A stretch of 64,000 nt of DNA from assembly GCF_009754905.2 (NCBI RefSeq), contig NZ_CP066775.1, positions 1,984,001-2,048,000 on the forward strand, in the 5' to 3' direction. A program made the translations under genes and the position numbers. The number at the start of each line of letters is the position of its first letter. Position 1 is the stretch's first letter. This DNA comes from Mucilaginibacter ginkgonis (lineage in GTDB: Bacteria; Bacteroidota; Bacteroidia; Sphingobacteriales; Sphingobacteriaceae). Shown here one piece after another: positions 41,511-50,101 of this stretch. The notes below the pieces were generated by a model that saw only the letters and a program-made list of their open reading frames with translations, made no database searches and had not been told where the DNA came from.

Positions 41511-41679
41511 TGTTTTGTTTAGCTTTTACATTCTTAGGTATTTTCCTCACTTGAAAAGCATTATAAATCAGGTACTCTTATTAAAAAACGCCGAACTAAG
41601 TGAGAATAACAAATAAGAGATATCACTATCCACATCCAACCATTTTCTCCACACCCCCGCAAAACGCAATTTATATTCC

Positions 41680-41687
41680 TACTTTTG
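41680..41687 (+). promoter_or_regulatory. -7 box TACTTTTG before pyrG
   Basis: Matches TAnnTTTG, 21 nt before the ATG. Confidence 0.55.
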
Positions 41688-41708
41688 TATCCCGTACACA
41701 AGCAAATC

Positions 41709-43319
41709 ATGACCAAATATATTTTTGTTACGGGCGGCGTTACATCGTCATTAGGGAAGGGGATCATATCGGCTTCTTTAGCCAAACTCCTGCAGGCACG
41801 CGGATACCGCGTAACCATCCAAAAGTTCGATCCTTACATCAATATCGACCCCGGGACATTAAACCCGTATGAGCATGGCGAGTGTTATGTAACCGAAGAC
41901 GGTGCAGAAACCGACCTTGACCTGGGCCATTATGAGCGTTTTTTAAACACGCCAACTTCGCAGGCCAACAATATCACTACCGGCCGTATCTACCAAAATG
42001 TGATCAGCAAAGAGCGCGAGGGCGCGTTCCTGGGTAAAACCGTTCAGGTAGTGCCGCATATTACTGACGAAATAAAACGCAATTTCAGGATTCTGGGCGA
42101 AAGCGGCGACTATGATATTGTGATCACAGAAATTGGCGGTACTGTAGGCGACATCGAGTCGCTGCCTTTTGTAGAGGCGGTGCGCCAGTTCCGCTGGGAA
42201 TCGGGTACGCATGATTCGCTGGTGATCCACTTGACCCTCATCCCTTTCCTTGCCGCGGCAGGCGAATTAAAGACCAAGCCAACGCAGCACTCTGTTAAGA
42301 TGCTGTTGGAGTATGGTATCCAGCCGGATATTTTGGTGTGCCGTACAGAGCATCACATTAGCCAGGATATACGCAAAAAGATCGCCCTGTTCTGTAATGT
42401 AAACGTAAACGCGGTTGTAGAATCGATAGACGCCTCTACTATTTACGATGTGCCTTTGCTGATGCTTAAAGAGCAACTGGATAAAACCGTGTTGAGCAAG
42501 CTTAGGTTACCTAATAAAAACGAGCCCGACCTGGAAAACTGGAAAGACTTTTTAGGCCGCTTAAAAAACCCCACTGCAGAAGTACGTGTTGGTTTGGTGG
42601 GAAAATACGTTGAACTGCCCGATGCTTATAAATCCATCATCGAAGCATTTGTACATGCCGGTGCTAAAAACGAATGTAAGGTAAGGGTAGATTACATCCA
42701 CTCGGAACAATTGACTGTTGGCAATGCTGTTGAGCGCCTGCGCGGCTTACACGGCGTATTGGTTGCACCTGGTTTTGGCGAGCGCGGCTTTGAGGGTAAG
42801 ATAGAAGCTATCCGCTTTGTGCGCGAGAACAACATTCCGTTCTTTGGCATTTGTTTAGGCATGCAATGCGCTGTTGTTGAGTACGGCCGCCATGTGTTGG
42901 GGCTGGAAAACGCAAACAGTACAGAGATGAACCCCAATACGCAATTTCCGGTGATTGACATGATGGAAGAGCAAAAAAGCATTACTACCAAAGGTGGTAC
43001 CATGCGTTTGGGCGCACAGGCTTGCGACCTTAAAAAAGGCACTAAGGCTGCCGCCATTTATGGCAAGCAGCATATTATGGAACGCCACCGCCACCGTTAC
43101 GAGTTTAATAATAAGTACCTGGCAGACTATGAAAAGGCAGGCATGGTACCATCGGGCGTAAACCCCGAAAATGGCCTTGTTGAGGTTGTAGAACTTAAAA
43201 ACCACCCGTTTTTTGTCGGCGCGCAGTTCCACCCCGAATTAAAATCAACTGTTGCTAATCCTCACCCACTTTTTGTTAACTTTGTCGCCGCTTCGCTGGC
43301 TTATGCCCGCAAGGCTTAA
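41709..43319 (+). CDS. pyrG: CTP synthase
   Basis: A 536-residue enzyme that aminates UTP to CTP with glutamine. The synthetase domain shows [47 protein letters not shown] and [18 protein letters not shown]. The glutaminase domain has the nucleophile Cys in [15 protein letters not shown] and catalytic His in [14 protein letters not shown] 41709 gives the family start ([10 protein letters not shown]). yidC follows 18 bp downstream. Confidence 0.97.
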   Translation: MTKYIFVTGGVTSSLGKGIISASLAKLLQARGYRVTIQKFDPYINIDPGTLNPYEHGECYVTEDGAETDLDLGHYERFLNTPTSQANNITTGRIYQNVISKEREGAFLGKTVQVVPHITDEIKRNFRILGESGDYDIVITEIGGTVGDIESLPFVEAVRQFRWESGTHDSLVIHLTLIPFLAAAGELKTKPTQHSVKMLLEYGIQPDILVCRTEHHISQDIRKKIALFCNVNVNAVVESIDASTIYDVPLLMLKEQLDKTVLSKLRLPNKNEPDLENWKDFLGRLKNPTAEVRVGLVGKYVELPDAYKSIIEAFVHAGAKNECKVRVDYIHSEQLTVGNAVERLRGLHGVLVAPGFGERGFEGKIEAIRFVRENNIPFFGICLGMQCAVVEYGRHVLGLENANSTEMNPNTQFPVIDMMEEQKSITTKGGTMRLGAQACDLKKGTKAAAIYGKQHIMERHRHRYEFNNKYLADYEKAGMVPSGVNPENGLVEVVELKNHPFFVGAQFHPELKSTVANPHPLFVNFVAASLAYARKA

Positions 43320-43337
43320 TAGTACGACACATCGATA

Positions 43338-45155
43338 ATGGATAGAAACCAGTTTACGGGACTTTTCCTGATCATGCTGATCATGGTAGGTTCCTTCTTT
43401 TTGCTTCAACCCTCTAAAGACGAAATAAAAAAAGAAAAAGAACGCGCGCATGCAGATTCGCTTCGCCGCATAGGGATAAATAAAACCCCGGCTGTAAAGG
43501 ACACTGCATTGGCCGTTAAAAATAATACAACAGTTGATTCTGCATTGCTTAAAACGCCTTTTGGCGCGGCTACCGTGGGTACAGAGCAACTGGTTACTTT
43601 AGAAAATAAGGACCTTAAATTACAGGTAAGCACTGTTGGGGGCCGCATCTACTCGGCAGAACTAAACAACTTCCAAACCTTTGATAAAAAACCTTTGGTT
43701 TTGTTCGATGGCAAGGATAACCACTTCGGCTTTAAATTTAAGGCAGGCGGCAAGGTTTTGAATACCAATGACCTCCACTTCACATCGGTAAGCAATCAGA
43801 ACGGCGCTTTAACTATGCGCCTAAGCTATAGCCCTACACAATATGTGGACTATGTTTATACGCTACCTTCCGAAGGCTATAAAGTTGCTCTTGATGTTAA
43901 GCCGACCGGTGTTGAAGGTATAACCAACATTGGCGAAAGCATAACCTTAAACTGGGATGCCAGCCTTAAAAAACTGGAGAAAGACATCAAAATGGAGCGC
44001 CAATACTCGGGCGTTTATTACCACAATACAGATGGTGATGTTGATTACCTGACAGAAACTAAGGATGATACAAAGCAGCTGCCAACTGATAAAAAGCTAA
44101 ACTGGGTTGCGTTTAAGCAGCACTTTTTCTCGAGCGTACTGACTGCGAAAAGCGGCTTCGGTAAAACTACGGTAGCGCAAAGCACAGATTTGGCTTCGGC
44201 AGACATTAAGCAAATGAAAGCCGATGTAACCGTTCAGGCCGATGGGCAGGGTAGTTTCCCGATGGAATTCTACTTCATACCTAACAAGTTTGATGTGCTT
44301 AAAAAACAGGATGATGGTTTACAATTAGAGAAACTGATCTACCTGGGCTGGGGACCGTTGAAATATATTAACCGCTTTGCCGTATTACCGGTGTTCAACT
44401 TCCTGCAGCAATTTGGCTGGAACATGGGTATCATTATCCTTGCGCTTACATTCCTTCTTAAACTGGTGTTATCGCCGCTTACATTCAAGTCATATTTGTC
44501 TATGGCTAAAATGCGTGTGCTGAAGCCCGAGATGGACGACATTAAAGCTAAAGTTGGCGAAGACAACCCTACCCTTTTACAGCAGGAATATTTAAAGCTG
44601 TATCGTAAAGCAGGTGTAAATCCGCTTGGTGGCTGTTTACCCTTGCTGTTACAAATGCCGATAGTGATCGCATTCTTCCGCTTTTTCCCAAGCTTGTTTG
44701 AGTTGCGTGGACAGAGTTTCTTGTGGATGCATGACCTTTCAACGTACGATACGTTGTTGACTTTCGCTCCGCTGCCGATCTTAGGGTGGACCCACATTAG
44801 CGCCATGTGTTTGCTGATGACCATCTCAACGCTGATCTACACCTACTTCAATAACCAGATATCGGGCGCAAGCGGGCAGATGAAATACATCGGTTACATT
44901 TCTCCACTGATCTTCTTTGGCGTTTTGAACAGCTACCCTGCCGGTTTGAACTATTACTACTTCCTGGCCAACATGATGACCTTTGCACAGCAATATGTGA
45001 TCAGGCTGATGGTGGATGATAAAAAGATCCACGCGCAGATTCAGGAAAACAAAAACAAGCCCGAAGACAAAAAAAAGAAAACAGGCTTTAGCGCCCGCCT
45101 CGAAGAGGTTATGCGCGCACAGCAAGCGGCGCAGGCGCAGCAGAAAAAGAAATAA
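43338..45155 (+). CDS. yidC: Membrane protein insertase YidC
   Basis: A 605-residue protein. TM1 (~residues 6-22) is followed by a large periplasmic domain (~25-340) and the conserved insertase core of five helices (~350-570), with FRFFPSLFELRGQSFLWMHDLS, NPLGGCLPLLLQMPIVIAFF and a Lys-rich C-tail (PEDKKKKTG) that contacts the ribosome. It inserts inner-membrane proteins alone or with SecYEG. It is 18 bp after pyrG and ends at a strong terminator, so pyrG-yidC form a transcript. Confidence 0.97.
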   Translation: MDRNQFTGLFLIMLIMVGSFFLLQPSKDEIKKEKERAHADSLRRIGINKTPAVKDTALAVKNNTTVDSALLKTPFGAATVGTEQLVTLENKDLKLQVSTVGGRIYSAELNNFQTFDKKPLVLFDGKDNHFGFKFKAGGKVLNTNDLHFTSVSNQNGALTMRLSYSPTQYVDYVYTLPSEGYKVALDVKPTGVEGITNIGESITLNWDASLKKLEKDIKMERQYSGVYYHNTDGDVDYLTETKDDTKQLPTDKKLNWVAFKQHFFSSVLTAKSGFGKTTVAQSTDLASADIKQMKADVTVQADGQGSFPMEFYFIPNKFDVLKKQDDGLQLEKLIYLGWGPLKYINRFAVLPVFNFLQQFGWNMGIIILALTFLLKLVLSPLTFKSYLSMAKMRVLKPEMDDIKAKVGEDNPTLLQQEYLKLYRKAGVNPLGGCLPLLLQMPIVIAFFRFFPSLFELRGQSFLWMHDLSTYDTLLTFAPLPILGWTHISAMCLLMTISTLIYTYFNNQISGASGQMKYIGYISPLIFFGVLNSYPAGLNYYYFLANMMTFAQQYVIRLMVDDKKIHAQIQENKNKPEDKKKKTGFSARLEEVMRAQQAAQAQQKKK

Positions 45156-45160
45156 GCAAA

Positions 45161-45189
45161 AGCCTCCCGTTTCCGGGAGGCTTTTTTTG
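45161..45189 (+). terminator. Terminator of pyrG-yidC
   Basis: A perfect 9-bp stem AGCCTCCCG/CGGGAGGCT with TTTC loop and seven Ts, 5 bp after the stop. Confidence 0.95.
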
Positions 45190-45210
45190 TGGTCTAATTC
45201 ACAAAGACAT

Positions 45211-45337
45211 CATTGCGAGAAGCGAAGCGACGAAGCAATCTCATTAGGATAACATTATATGTCATGTTAAGCGTGTCCAAGCAATTTATTGAGTTTATTA
45301 AGTCGGGGATTGCCACGACCCGCTGGGTCTCGCAATG
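45211..45337. repeat. CATTGCGAGA...TCTCGCAATG inverted-repeat element
   Basis: 127 bp bounded by a perfect 10-bp inverted repeat. The inner parts, AGCGAAGCGACGAAGCAATCTC and GGGATTGCCACGACCC, are typical of a repeat spread through related genomes. No coding content. Confidence 0.8.
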
Positions 45338-45352
45338 ACGGGGTTATTAATT

Positions 45353-45444
45353 GCGTTAGCGATTGAAACGGATAGCCCGCAGTGGAGCGCAGCGGAATGA
45401 GGACTAAGAGTGGAAAGCGCGACCCGACGAAGGAGGGTAACGCC
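45353..45444 (+). repeat. GCGTTA...TAACGCC structured repeat
   Basis: A 92-bp copy with terminal GCGTTA/TAACGC. Stem 1 is CCGC/GCGG and stem 2 is ACCC/GGGT. It lies 15 bp after the CATTGCGAG element. Confidence 0.82.
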
Positions 45445-45619
45445 AAGATATTTTATCTGATTACACAATAAACTGTTCGTAAATCTTTCTGACATAGTCA
45501 TAACACTACATATAACTATGCAACGCCTCTGATTTAATTTTCCTAACTAATATCGTCATGTGAATATTGCTTGTAAAATATTTTTCCTTCATCGACAACT
45601 AACATTATTAGCAATTACT

Positions 45620-45627
45620 TACATTTG
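45620..45627 (+). promoter_or_regulatory. -7 box TACATTTG before the exonuclease gene
   Basis: Matches TAnnTTTG, 12 nt before the first ATG. Confidence 0.55.
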
Positions 45628-45639
45628 TTATCCCGGCAC

Positions 45640-47025
45640 ATGATGTACGCAATTGTAGATATCGAAACCACAGGTGGCCATGCCAGCGCGAATGGCATTA
45701 CCGAAGTGGCTATTTGCGTGCATGATGGCGAGCGTGTTGTAAAGCGTTTCGAAACGCTGGTTAACCCCGGCCGCGAGATCCCGGTTTATATCCGCGCGCT
45801 TACAGGAATCAGTAACGAGATGGTGGCAGAGGCGCCTTATTTTAAGCACGTTGCCCACGAAATTTACGAGTTGCTGCACGACAAGATCTTTGTAGCGCAC
45901 AACGTTAATTTCGACTATTCTTTCTTAAAATATCACCTGGCATCTGCCGGATACGATTTGAATTGCAACAAGCTTTGCACTGTTAGGCTTAGCCGAAAGA
46001 TATTGCCGGGCATGCTGTCATACAGTCTGGGTAAACTGTGCGCACATTTAAGTATCGTCAACAATGCGCGCCACCGCGCGGCCGGCGATGCCGAGGCTAC
46101 TGCCACTTTATTTACACTGCTACTCAACAGCGACACTAATAAACACATTCCGGCGGCTTTGAAACAGCGTTCGCGCGAGCAGGTGCTACCCTCAAACCTT
46201 CCTAAAAGTGATATTGACAGACTGCCTTACACCGCGGGGGTATATTACTTTCACGACAGCAAAGGCAAGGTGATCTATGTCGGTAAGGCAGTGAATATCA
46301 AGAAGCGGGTCTGCAGCCATTTTACAGGCAATAACTCGGGCCACCAGCGACAGGAGTTCATGAAAAATATTCATCGCATTACTTTCCAGGAGTGCGGTAA
46401 CGAGCTGATGGCCTTTATACAGGAATGTATCGACATCAAGCGGTTGTGGCCTGCTTATAACCGCTCGCAGAAGAACCTTGATTTTGCATTCGGATTGTAT
46501 ACTTATGAAGACCAGCGCGGTTACATCCGCCTTGCGGTGGATAAGCGCCGCAAGTACAGTTTACCTGTGCACACCTGCGGTTCTATGCTCGAAGGCCGTA
46601 ACCTGTTGTTGCACCTGGTAGAAGACCATGGCCTTTGCCCTAAACTGTGCTTCATCCAGCAAAACGATCAGCCTTGCACGAGTGCTGCTGGCCAAGATTG
46701 TGCCTGTAACGGTGGCGAAGAGGTTTCTGACTATAACACCCGTGTGATTGCCGCGCTTAAAACATTGAAGCAAAACCTGCCGACTTTCGCTATACGCGAT
46801 GAGGGCCGTAACGATGAGGAGCACAGCTGCATATTGATTGAAGAGGGCCGCTTTTATGGCATGGGCTATGTATCGCACTACTTTGATGTAGATAACTATA
46901 CCAATCTTAAAAACATCCTTACCCCCTACCCGGGTAATGACTACATCCGCAACCTGGTGATCAACTATGCCGAGCGTCATCCTCATAAGAAGGTGATGTT
47001 TGAAAGGGCGGTTGTGGCAGTTTAG
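45640..47025 (+). CDS. DnaQ-like exonuclease fused to a GIY-YIG (Cho/UvrC-type) nuclease
   Basis: About 461 residues. The N-terminal DEDDh 3'-5' exonuclease has ExoI DIETTGG, ExoII HNVNFDYSFL and ExoIII HRAAGDAEAT (residues ~5-160). The GIY-YIG domain follows (~195-290): AGVYYFHDSKGKVIYVGKA, KKRVCSHF, and Glu in FIQECIDIKRLWPAYN. The C-terminal region resembles that seen in Cho-like proteins. The fusion is known from Bacteroidota and Actinobacteria and is proposed to act in DNA repair. Two ATGs (45640, 45643) are equally possible. Confidence 0.9.
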   Translation: MMYAIVDIETTGGHASANGITEVAICVHDGERVVKRFETLVNPGREIPVYIRALTGISNEMVAEAPYFKHVAHEIYELLHDKIFVAHNVNFDYSFLKYHLASAGYDLNCNKLCTVRLSRKILPGMLSYSLGKLCAHLSIVNNARHRAAGDAEATATLFTLLLNSDTNKHIPAALKQRSREQVLPSNLPKSDIDRLPYTAGVYYFHDSKGKVIYVGKAVNIKKRVCSHFTGNNSGHQRQEFMKNIHRITFQECGNELMAFIQECIDIKRLWPAYNRSQKNLDFAFGLYTYEDQRGYIRLAVDKRRKYSLPVHTCGSMLEGRNLLLHLVEDHGLCPKLCFIQQNDQPCTSAAGQDCACNGGEEVSDYNTRVIAALKTLKQNLPTFAIRDEGRNDEEHSCILIEEGRFYGMGYVSHYFDVDNYTNLKNILTPYPGNDYIRNLVINYAERHPHKKVMFERAVVAV

Positions 47026-47099
47026 CGTATAAAATGTGTTGTCGTAGCAAATCATTTACGTTTGCGACGTATCGGATATTTTTTTGTTTGGAAATAATT

Positions 47100-47290
47100 G
47101 CGCTCATTAGCCGCTAGCGCTTCGTTCTTTTGTCTTAGCAACAAAAGAACCAAAAATGCCAAGTCAGCGCAAGGCTTCTTTTGCCGCACAAGCCTTTGCC
47201 CTGCAAAATTGCTGCTTTGGCCCTCAACCCCACAGGCCTAGTGCCCGCAGCAATTTATCACCGAAGCTGCGCGCTGACGTTTGAAAAAAA
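47100..47290. repeat. Dispersed hairpin repeat upstream of the PNPOx-like gene
   Basis: Contains TTCTTTTGTC-TTAG-CAACAAAAGAA (47131-47151), a hairpin found in many Bacteroidota intergenic regions, then CAAGTCAGCGC and, near 47265, GCGCGCTGACGTTTG as a mirrored end. The rest of 47026-47484 has no supported gene. Confidence 0.5.
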
Positions 47291-47484
47291 ATTAATGTTG
47301 GCACAAACTTTAACGCACAAAAATGCGGCATTAGCATGTGCGGCAATCACAGGTTTGATCCCGATAGCTATCGGCATTCGCTGTGCTCTGAATGACATAG
47401 AAGACGTTTATCTATTAACTTAAAAAATTTTCACACAATATACTTTGGCATCGGTTATTAGTGCTTAACAACATCAACCAAATT

Positions 47485-48021
47485 ATGGATAGCATTAATC
47501 AAAATCAGCCTGAAGACAACATGCAAAACCTTCAGGGCGAAGAGGCCAAAAAGAAAATAAAAGAGTTGGCAGAGGGTGCGCAGTCGTGCTTTTTTGTAAC
47601 CAACATTAAAACCGGCATTCCGCTTTCTGTAAGGCCGATGTCAATTCAAAAGATCGACGATGAAGGCAACTTCTGGTTCCTGAGCGCGTCTGACAGTCAC
47701 AAAAATGACGAGGTAAGCCACGACCCGTTCGTGCACTTACTTTTCCAGGGTTCTGCACACGCGGGCTTCCTGAATATTTACGGTCAGGCAGAAATAAGCC
47801 GCGACAAAGAGAAGATCAAAGAACTTTGGGAGCCTGTATTAAAAACCTGGTTCACCGAAGGTGAAGACGACCCGCGTATCACCGTCGTAAAAGTTGAACC
47901 GTTAGAAGGTTACTACTGGGATAATAAACATGGCGCTGTTGTAGCTTTCGCTAAAATGGCTATCGGCGCCGCCATTGGCAAAACCCTCGACGATTCTGTT
48001 GAAGGTACGCTGGAAGTATAA
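47485..48021 (+). CDS. Pyridoxamine 5'-phosphate oxidase-like stress protein (split-barrel flavoprotein)
   Basis: A 178-residue protein of the general stress protein 26 type. The split-barrel core shows CFFVTNIKTGIPLSVRPMSIQKIDDEGNFWFLSASDSHKNDEV, FLNIYGQAEISRDKEKIKELW, and DPRITVVKVEPLEGYYWDN. It likely binds FMN or F420-like cofactors, but the reaction is unknown. ATG 47485 is preferred over GTG 47461. It is unrelated in role to the true PdxH at 15 kb. Confidence 0.87.
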   Translation: MDSINQNQPEDNMQNLQGEEAKKKIKELAEGAQSCFFVTNIKTGIPLSVRPMSIQKIDDEGNFWFLSASDSHKNDEVSHDPFVHLLFQGSAHAGFLNIYGQAEISRDKEKIKELWEPVLKTWFTEGEDDPRITVVKVEPLEGYYWDNKHGAVVAFAKMAIGAAIGKTLDDSVEGTLEV

Positions 48022-48040
48022 CTAGACAATTATAAATAGT

Positions 48041-48127
48041 AATGCTGAACTTGTTTCAGCATCTCACAAGCAATTCAGTAATCGAGTTTGCTAATCAGAT
48101 GGGGTGCCGAAACAAGTTCGGCATGAC
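48041..48127. repeat. TGCTGAA/TGCCGAA palindromic element between convergent genes
   Basis: Two hairpins, TGCTGAA/TTCAGCA (48043-48061) and TGCCGAA/TTCGGCA (48105-48123), form the two ends of an ~87-bp element. It is the same family as 12993-13011. Confidence 0.8.
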
Positions 48128-48141
48128 TTTTTTTAAGCTAA

Positions 48142-48552
48142 CTATTCCCCGCTTCCTAAAGCAAGTATGCGGTCAAACTCTTCGGCTTTTACGCCCATTA
48201 CAGACAGCCTTCCCTGGCGCACCAGACCGATATCTTTTAATTGAGCATCTGCTTTTATGGTCTGCAAAGTCACCGGTTTTTTTAATGTTTCAACAGGCGA
48301 CAGGTCTACCACCACCCAGTTGGCATCATCTGTAGTTGGATCCTGGTAGGCTTCTTTTACCACTTTCGCAATACCCACAACCTCTTTTCCCTCGTTGCTG
48401 TGGTAATACAGCACCAGGTCGCCTTCCTTCATTTCTTTCAGGTTGTTGCGTGCCTGGTAATTGCGCACGCCATCCCAAAAGGTGCGGCCTTCTTTATTAA
48501 ATTTTTCCCAGCTATATTTTTCGGGTTCAGATTTTACTAACCAGTGTTTCAT
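48142..48552 (-). CDS. EVE domain protein
   Basis: A 136-residue single-domain EVE (PUA-like) protein. It shows the typical MKHWLVKSEPEKYSWEKF, WDGVRNYQARNNLKEMKEGDLVLYYHSN and VVGIAKVVKEAYQDPT. EVE proteins are thought to read modified bases in DNA or RNA. It is convergent with the stress flavoprotein. A TAGATTTG box lies 18 nt before the ATG. Confidence 0.93.
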   Translation of the reverse strand: MKHWLVKSEPEKYSWEKFNKEGRTFWDGVRNYQARNNLKEMKEGDLVLYYHSNEGKEVVGIAKVVKEAYQDPTTDDANWVVVDLSPVETLKKPVTLQTIKADAQLKDIGLVRQGRLSVMGVKAEEFDRILALGSGE

Positions 48553-48570
48553 GTACTAATTGTGTTGCGG

Positions 48571-48578
48571 CAAATCTA
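48571..48578 (-). promoter_or_regulatory. -7 box TAGATTTG before the EVE gene
   Basis: Matches TAnnTTTG with an 18-nt gap to the ATG. Confidence 0.55.
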
Positions 48579-48593
48579 CAAAATCATTCAATT

Positions 48594-49403
48594 TCAAAAC
48601 TGCTTCCTTCTCCACAACCTCCCTTTATAATCCATTTCATCCAGTCCTAAAACGACCTTTTGGCCTGAAAGGAAATCGTAAACCGGTTCGAAGGTATCAG
48701 CCAGAAAGTTATTCATCTTGCTTTCGCTAAAGAACCAACAAGGGTAAGAGGCATCATAAAACGCCGGCGGAACGCTTTGAATGGTCAGGCGGTCGTCCGG
48801 TTCGTCAATAAAAGCTGTCCGGTCTATCATAAAGAACTCAATGCCGCTGTCCTTAACATGTTGCAGTAATTCGTAGGGCTTTTCCATGTACTGCAGCGAA
48901 CTGCTGAATAACCACAATTGCGGATTGGCCTGCGCTGCAAGGCATTCTTCTAAATTATAATAGAATTTTAAATGCTGATCCTCAAAATTGGCCTTCCCTT
49001 CGGTAACAAACATCTCTTGCTCTATCAGACCCCATTGCAGCGTTTTAAGGTGTTTCAAAAACGGGTAATTCTGCCGGTAAGAGGTACCCAGCGATCCGCC
49101 ATAATCTATAATGCTTAAATTGTTACCATTAAGCGAAGCTATCCAAAGCAAGGTGGCCAAAAGCGGATAGGCTACTTCAACGTGGTCATAAGTGATGGCA
49201 TCGCGCTCGTATACGGCACGGCCATTTTTCACTTCGGCAGCAGCGGCACGCACTCGCTGTAAAACGCTGCCGGCATTGTAGCCCGTTGTTTTACTTAGTG
49301 CCTGCTGCCAGGATTGATAGCGCCCATGCCAGCCATATTTAAAGCTATGGCGCAGTATGCGCTTTACAATGGCCGGTACAAATTCGCCTTTCTTTAATGC
49401 CAT
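48594..49403 (-). CDS. TIGR04325-family putative methyltransferase
   Basis: A 269-residue protein. An N-terminal basic region (VKRILRHSFKYGWHGRYQSWQQAL) precedes a SAM-type Rossmann core with SIIDYGGSLGTSYRQNYPFL, LFSSSLQYMEKPYELL and IDRTAFIDEPDDRLTIQSVP. This matches the TIGR04325 family, usually found with polysaccharide genes. No glycosyltransferase cluster is nearby, so the acceptor is unknown. Confidence 0.85.
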   Translation of the reverse strand: MALKKGEFVPAIVKRILRHSFKYGWHGRYQSWQQALSKTTGYNAGSVLQRVRAAAAEVKNGRAVYERDAITYDHVEVAYPLLATLLWIASLNGNNLSIIDYGGSLGTSYRQNYPFLKHLKTLQWGLIEQEMFVTEGKANFEDQHLKFYYNLEECLAAQANPQLWLFSSSLQYMEKPYELLQHVKDSGIEFFMIDRTAFIDEPDDRLTIQSVPPAFYDASYPCWFFSESKMNNFLADTFEPVYDFLSGQKVVLGLDEMDYKGRLWRRKQF

Positions 49404-49478
49404 ACAGGTAATGCTTAATGACCAAATATATGGCTTAGTGATTGTTAATAAGCGTTGATTTAAATAGTTTTGCAGCTG

Positions 49479-50033
49479 ATGATGAAAAGGGCCGCTGCCA
49501 TATTACTGCTTTTAGTAACGCTGTATAATCTTGGCGGTTACCTGCTGGCTTTTCAGCTGGTCATCTATCATTCAAATAAACTGGCCGAACAACAGATCAG
49601 CAGCAATAAATACAACGAAGCCGACCTGGTCGAAATAAAGATCCCGGTGCGTTTACCCGGCATAGACAGTTGGCGCGGCTACCAGAATGTAAGCGGTACC
49701 GTAGAATTAGAAAAAGGGGCCTATAACTATGTGCGTATGAAAATGAGCACCGACACCATCTATGTAATGTGTGTGCCCAATTATAAAACTACCCGTTTGT
49801 TGAAGGCTAATGTGATCTGCGCCAAAGAGGTAAGTGATGCACCTTTTAACGAGAAGAAACAAAACATTCCGGTTAAAAGCGTCAACCTGCTTATTGATGG
49901 TATTGCGCAACGACTAACTATCTCGTTGCCGCAGCAGGAAATATTCATCCAAAAATTGCCTGCAACAAACGCTAAATTGCTGGCCGGCGTCTTAAATACT
50001 GCCGCACGCCCGCCCGAAGGATTTCTTTCCTAA
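49479..50033 (+). CDS. Single-pass membrane protein upstream of a TonB receptor
   Basis: About 184 residues. One N-terminal hydrophobic segment (ILLLLVTLYNLGGYLLAFQ, ~8-27) is followed by a mostly beta-rich, likely periplasmic domain (VEIKIPVRLPGIDSW, YQNVSGTVELEKGAYNYVRMKM, FIQKLPATNAKLLAG). No family is recognised. It is 68 bp before the TonB receptor gene and probably co-transcribed with it. ATG 49479 or 49482 is likely; the earlier TTG is less so. Confidence 0.62.
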   Translation: MMKRAAAILLLLVTLYNLGGYLLAFQLVIYHSNKLAEQQISSNKYNEADLVEIKIPVRLPGIDSWRGYQNVSGTVELEKGAYNYVRMKMSTDTIYVMCVPNYKTTRLLKANVICAKEVSDAPFNEKKQNIPVKSVNLLIDGIAQRLTISLPQQEIFIQKLPATNAKLLAGVLNTAARPPEGFLS

Positions 50034-50101
50034 AATTTTTATCAGTCCTTTTTAACAGCGATGGCTTTGCCATGGCTATTCTCTTTATTCAAAATATTCG
50101 T

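Noticed and set aside
44339..44824. Antisense frame of about 160 codons over yidC
   Set aside because: Fully covered by the conserved insertase core on the other strand; no domain.
47181..47423. Open frame of about 80 codons before the stress flavoprotein
   Set aside because: It lies within repeat-like intergenic DNA, and the protein looks like random translation of it.
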